Source of the DNA: Desulfovibrio sp. | Lineage (GTDB): Bacteria; Desulfobacterota; Desulfovibrionia; Desulfovibrionales; Desulfovibrionaceae | Assembly (NCBI GenBank): GCA_020217165.1 | Contig: JAIWOE010000059.1 | Location: 1-18,263 of the forward strand | Direction: 5' to 3' | Length of the DNA: 18,263 nt | Shown: in pieces, positions 14,974-18,263 of the stretch | Layout of the letters: each line of letters starts with the position of its first letter | Position numbering within the stretch: position 1 is the stretch's first letter | Position numbers and translations under genes: made by a program | Notes under the pieces: generated by a model | Database searches by the model: none | The model's input: only the letters and a program-made list of their open reading frames with translations | What the model was told of the DNA's origin: nothing

Positions 14974-16254
14974 TCAGAGGGCGTCCGCGTACAGCTCTAC
15001 CACGTGGCGAACCTTGCGCGAGGCCCCGGCTTTGGACAGCATGTCCGTGATCTGCATCATGCAGGCAGGGCAGCTGGTGGCCACCGTTTCCGCCTGGGAA
15101 TCGATGACGTGCTGCGCTTTTTTGCGGCCGATTTCCTGCGAGAGCTCGTAGAACTTCAGGTTGAAGCTCCCGCCGCTGCCGCAGCAGGAGGCGGCGTCGG
15201 TCATTTCCACGAACTTCACTCCAGGGGTGGCCTGGAGCAGGGTGCGCGGTTGCGCCGTCACACCCAGGGAGTTCCGCAGGTGGCAAGGGTCATGGTATGT
15301 GACGGTCTTGGTGCCCGGGATGTCCGTGGGGCTGACCTTGAGCACATCCACCAGGAATGCGCTCACATCCTTCACCTTTTCCACAATCTTGGCCAGGGCC
15401 ACCTGGTCCGACTTGTCTTCGTAGTAGGTGGGCCAGATTTTCTTGATGGTGGAAGTGCACGTGGCGCAAGGGGTGATCAGGTAATCGAAGTCGCCCTTGC
15501 GGAACAGTTCGATGTTCTTTTTCACCATTTCCTGGAAGGAGGCCACGTCGCCGTTGGAGATGGCCGGGATGCCGCAGCAGGCTTGGCCCTTGGGCATGTA
15601 CACGCCCACGCCGTGGTGCTTGAGCACTTTGAGCACGGCATGGCCCACGCTGGGGTAGATTTTGTCCACCACGCAGCCGGGGAAGAAGGCCACCCGCAGC
15701 TTGGACACGCCGGCCGGGGTATCCAGGCTGGGCACGTCGGCATGCAGGGGTTTGGCGGCCAGGGTCTTGAAGTGCCGGTCGCCAATGATGGGCGCGTTGA
15801 ACCGCGCGCAGGAGGTGCCCAGGATGTCATCCACCGGTTTGGTGAAGATGCCCTGGAACTTGGAGCCGATGTCCAACAGGGTGTTGAACAGGCCAGGGTT
15901 GGTGAGCAGTTTCTGGAAGATCAGCTTTTGAGCCGCGCTCATACCGGTGTAGGCCGCCATGACGGCCCGGGCGCGCAGGAAGATGTCCGTCACCTTCACG
16001 CCGCTGGGGCAGTTGGCCTCGCAGGTGCCGCAGAGCAGGCAGCGGTTGAGCTTGTTGTTGACGCCGTCGGGGTCCTTGATCATCTCCTCGGCCAGGCCGG
16101 TCAGCAGGGCGATCTTGCCGCGGGTGACGTCGCCCTCACGGCCGCTCTGGGCAAACACCGGGCACTGGGCCTGGCACATGCCGCAGCGCATGCACGTGAC
16201 GAGCTGGTCTTCCAGCGTCTTGAGCATTTCGACGAGTTTTTTCGGATCCGCCAT
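14974..16254 (-). CDS. D-lactate/glycolate dehydrogenase iron-sulfur subunit (GlcF/GlpC-type)
   Basis: The 426-residue protein has two N-terminal 4Fe-4S motifs (C21, C24, C27, C31 and C72, C75, C78, C82) and two CCG domains (C194, C226-C227, C263/C266; C324, C357-C358, C395/C398). This is the architecture of GlcF, GlpC and HdrD-like subunits, which take electrons from a flavin dehydrogenase and pass them to the membrane pool or another carrier. No membrane helix is obvious, so it should attach peripherally. The ATG at 16254 is preferred over the adjacent GTG at 16257 because AAGGAGG sits 6 bp upstream of it. It follows the FAD subunit gene by 11 bp, and the Shine-Dalgarno abuts that gene's stop codon. 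The pair probably forms the D-lactate dehydrogenase of the pathway. Confidence 0.92.
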   Translation of the reverse strand: MADPKKLVEMLKTLEDQLVTCMRCGMCQAQCPVFAQSGREGDVTRGKIALLTGLAEEMIKDPDGVNNKLNRCLLCGTCEANCPSGVKVTDIFLRARAVMAAYTGMSAAQKLIFQKLLTNPGLFNTLLDIGSKFQGIFTKPVDDILGTSCARFNAPIIGDRHFKTLAAKPLHADVPSLDTPAGVSKLRVAFFPGCVVDKIYPSVGHAVLKVLKHHGVGVYMPKGQACCGIPAISNGDVASFQEMVKKNIELFRKGDFDYLITPCATCTSTIKKIWPTYYEDKSDQVALAKIVEKVKDVSAFLVDVLKVSPTDIPGTKTVTYHDPCHLRNSLGVTAQPRTLLQATPGVKFVEMTDAASCCGSGGSFNLKFYELSQEIGRKKAQHVIDSQAETVATSCPACMMQITDMLSKAGASRKVRHVVELYADAL

Positions 16255-16265
16255 CACACGCCTCC

Positions 16266-17648
16266 TTAACCCACAATGAGTTTGCCGGGATTGAGGATGC
16301 CCTTGGGATCCAGCACGCTCTTCATGCGCTTGGAGTATTCAATGGCCGCAATGCCGCATTCCTGCTTCATGTACTTGGCCTTGGCCATGCCGATGCCGTG
16401 CTCGCCGGAGAGGGTGCCGCCCAGGGCCAGGGCGCGGTCGAAGATTTCGTCGATGGCGGCTTCCACGCGATGCCATTCCTCGGTGTTGCGCTTGTCCGTG
16501 AGGATGGTGGGATGGAGGTTGCCGTCGCCGGCGTGGCCGAAGGTGCCGATGGTCAGGTTGTACTTTTTGGCAATGTCGTCCAGGGCGGCCATCATGTCAG
16601 GAATCTTGGAGCGCGGCACGGTGGCGTCTTCCAGCACGGTGGTGGGCTTCACCTTGGCCAGGGCGGGCAGGGCGTCGCGGCGGGCCTGCCACACGGCGTT
16701 GCGTTCGTTGGCGTCCTTGGCCACGCGCACGGAGGCAGCCTTGTTCTTCTTGCAGATTTCTTCCACCTTCGCGGCGTCCTCTTCCACCATGGCCGGGTGG
16801 CCGTCCACTTCGATGAGCAGCAGGGCCTGGGCTTCCGTGGGCAGACCGGCCTTGCGGAAGTTTTCCACGGTGCGGATGGTGAAGTTGTCCATCAGTTCCA
16901 GGGTGGCAGGCACGATCTTGGCGGCGATGATGGCAGCCACGGTGCGGCAGGCGTCCATCACGGTGTCGAACACGGCCATCATGGCCTTGGCGGCGGCGGG
17001 CGGCGGCACGAGTTTAAGGGTGATGGTGTCATACACGCCCAGGGTGCCTTCGGCGCCCACCATGAGCCCTGTGAAGTTGTAGCCGGTAACGCACTTGACG
17101 GTCTTGCCGCCGCTCTTCACCAGCTCGCCGTTCACGTCAAAGAAGGTCATGCCCATGACGTAGTCTTTGGTCACGCCGTACTTCAGGCCGCGCAGGCCGC
17201 CAGCGTTTTCCGCCACGTTGCCCCCCAGGGTGGAGACGGTCTGGGAGCCCGGATCCGGCGGGTAAAACAGGCCGCGCTTGGCCACTTCCGCCGCGAATTT
17301 GGAGGTGATGACGCCCGGTTCCACCACGGCGTACAGATCTTCCTCGTTGATTTCCAGGATGCGGTTCAGCGCCGTGGTCAGCACCACGATGCCGCCCGTG
17401 CTGGGGATGGTGCCCCCGGAAAGATTGGTGCCGGAGCCCCGCACGGTCATGGGGATGGCGTTGTCGTTGCACAGCTTGACGGTCTTGCCGAGCTGCTCAG
17501 AGGTGGTGGGACGCACCACCAGGCCGGGCATGGCGTTGGGCAGCACGGCGGCGTCGTACGAGTAGCTGGCGAGGTCGGCCTCGCTGGTCAGCACGTTGTC
17601 CTTGCCGACAATGGCTTCAAAGTCCTTGATAAGCGCCTTTGCAGTCAT
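16266..17648 (-). CDS. FAD-binding D-lactate (glycolate) dehydrogenase, GlcD family
   Basis: The 460-residue flavoprotein of the VAO/PCMH superfamily oxidises D-lactate (or glycolate) to the 2-oxo acid. The FAD-binding N-terminal domain has RGSGTNLSGG (70-79), PDPGSQTVSTLGGNVAENAGG (131-151) and GAEGTLG (198-204). The C-terminal FAD-oxidase domain has the metal/substrate signature GHAGDGNLHP (371-380), SGEHGIG (414-420) and the closing LNPGKLIVG. Length and motifs are typical of GlcD/Dld proteins. The start at 17648 is set by GGAG about 9 bp upstream; a longer ATG at 17684 would begin within the loop of an intercistronic hairpin. It is followed by the iron-sulfur subunit after 11 bp and preceded by lactate permease, which favours D-lactate over glycolate as substrate. 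Confidence 0.93.
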   Translation of the reverse strand: MTAKALIKDFEAIVGKDNVLTSEADLASYSYDAAVLPNAMPGLVVRPTTSEQLGKTVKLCNDNAIPMTVRGSGTNLSGGTIPSTGGIVVLTTALNRILEINEEDLYAVVEPGVITSKFAAEVAKRGLFYPPDPGSQTVSTLGGNVAENAGGLRGLKYGVTKDYVMGMTFFDVNGELVKSGGKTVKCVTGYNFTGLMVGAEGTLGVYDTITLKLVPPPAAAKAMMAVFDTVMDACRTVAAIIAAKIVPATLELMDNFTIRTVENFRKAGLPTEAQALLLIEVDGHPAMVEEDAAKVEEICKKNKAASVRVAKDANERNAVWQARRDALPALAKVKPTTVLEDATVPRSKIPDMMAALDDIAKKYNLTIGTFGHAGDGNLHPTILTDKRNTEEWHRVEAAIDEIFDRALALGGTLSGEHGIGMAKAKYMKQECGIAAIEYSKRMKSVLDPKGILNPGKLIVG

Positions 17649-17672
17649 GCGGATAGCTCCACTGAGGATGAA

Positions 17673-17697
17673 GGGCGGGAGCATGCCGCTCCCGCCC
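17673..17697 (-). other. Intercistronic hairpin between lactate permease and GlcD genes
   Basis: A perfect 10-bp stem GGGCGGGAGC / GCTCCCGCCC with a 5-nt loop lies 20 bp after the permease stop and 24 bp before the GlcD start. Only TT follows it on the minus strand, so full intrinsic termination is unlikely. It probably sets an mRNA 3' end or attenuates transcription, which would raise permease message relative to the dehydrogenase. Confidence 0.6.
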
Positions 17698-17717
17698 CGT
17701 TGCGAGTGAGACGTTGG

Positions 17718-18263
17718 TTAGAAGATGGTGGGGTACAGCACGAAGCACAGGATCATGCCGATCACGCCCACCACGAGGCCATACAGCGTCATGGGGATGG
17801 CGTTGCGGCGGATGAGCAGGCCTTCCACGCCCACCAGGCCCACGGTGGCGCAGGCCGCCACGATGTTGTGGATGCACACCATGTTGCCCATGGCGCCGCC
17901 CACGGCCTGCAGGGAGAGGATGATCTGCCGCGGCAGGTTCAGCTGGGTGGCCACACCGTACTGGAACTCGGCGAAGAGCAGGTCAGACACGGTATTGGAG
18001 CCGGTGATGAAGGCGCCCAGGGCACCCACGAAGCTGGCGAACATGGGCCAGGCCTGGCCGGTCAGGCCAGCCACGAATTCAGCCATGGCCAGGGGCATGG
18101 AGGGGTAGCCGCCGGGGTTCACCTTGGACTGCTTGAAGATTTCCACCAGGGCCACGGCAAAGAACAGGGCGATGGTGGGGTTCTTCATGCGCTTGAAGGA
18201 GTCGCTCCAGGCCAGCTTCACCTTTTCCATGGGCATCCGGTGGATGAAGATGGTCATGATGGC
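17718..18263 (-). CDS. L-lactate permease (LctP/LldP family), C-terminal part
   Basis: The frame runs off the right window edge; 181 C-terminal residues are present, and the ATG at 18257 is internal. The segment is strongly hydrophobic with several membrane helices. It contains the lactate permease signatures GALGAFITGSNTVSDLLFAEFQ (approximately in the middle), QAVGGAMGNMVCIHNIVAACATVGL and the GLLIRRNAIPMTLYG loop near the end. LctP proteins are inner-membrane carriers that take up L- and D-lactate (and glycolate). The full protein would be expected near 550 residues. The GlcD gene follows 69 bp downstream after a strong hairpin. Its position first in this minus-strand run agrees with the Desulfovibrio lactate operon, where I recall pyruvate oxidoreductase lying further upstream. 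Confidence 0.94.
   Translation of the reverse strand, partial: AIMTIFIHRMPMEKVKLAWSDSFKRMKNPTIALFFAVALVEIFKQSKVNPGGYPSMPLAMAEFVAGLTGQAWPMFASFVGALGAFITGSNTVSDLLFAEFQYGVATQLNLPRQIILSLQAVGGAMGNMVCIHNIVAACATVGLVGVEGLLIRRNAIPMTLYGLVVGVIGMILCFVLYPTIF

Noticed and set aside
1..18263. CRISPR arrays, tRNA or rRNA genes, transposases, prophage genes
   Set aside because: I saw no spaced direct repeats, cloverleaf-like sequences, rRNA signatures or recombinase motifs.

Overview
The window looks like chromosome from a GC-rich, lactate-oxidising sulfate-reducing bacterium of the Desulfovibrio / Megalodesulfovibrio type. The basis is a long minus-strand run of genes for incomplete lactate oxidation to acetate, in an order I recall from the Desulfovibrio lactate utilisation (luo) locus, plus deltaproteobacterial accessory families such as a receiver protein with a degenerate HD domain, DUF169 and ChbG/HpnK. 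The species assignment is inference.

Left part (1-7260): the 3' end of a response regulator whose HD output domain has lost its metal ligands (3-1016, +) ends at a hairpin terminator. It faces a two-gene minus-strand unit, a ChbG/HpnK (YdjC) deacetylase followed by a GT2 polyprenyl-phosphate glycosyltransferase (3143 down to 1280). Divergent from that unit lie a DUF169 protein (3238-4068, +) and a secreted protein of unknown family (4162-5409, +). An SLC13/DASS-type anion transporter with two RCK_C domains (7230 down to 5416, -) converges on the secreted-protein gene with only 6 bp between the stop codons.

Right part (18263 down to 7304, all minus strand): lactate permease (partial), D-lactate/glycolate dehydrogenase FAD subunit, its iron-sulfur partner, a 365-bp gap with a predicted internal promoter and operator, then pta, ackA, lutC-like, a LutB-LutA fusion, and an FMN-dependent alpha-hydroxy-acid dehydrogenase-like protein with a cysteine cluster. 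A strong intrinsic terminator (7304-7341) closes the unit. Within pta-ackA-lutC-lutBA the gaps are 4-10 bp, with Shine-Dalgarno sequences sitting in the 3' end of the preceding gene.

Together these genes import lactate and oxidise both enantiomers to pyruvate with flavin and Fe-S enzymes. Pyruvate oxidoreductase is expected upstream, outside the window. Acetyl-CoA is then converted through acetyl phosphate to acetate and ATP. The less ordinary points are the third, cysteine-bearing flavin enzyme at the end of the operon, the regulated-looking gap before pta, the intercistronic hairpins, the glycosyltransferase-deacetylase pair that resembles lipid A amino-sugar modules, and the catalytically degenerate HD domain. 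I found no CRISPR array, tRNA, rRNA, insertion sequence or phage gene.
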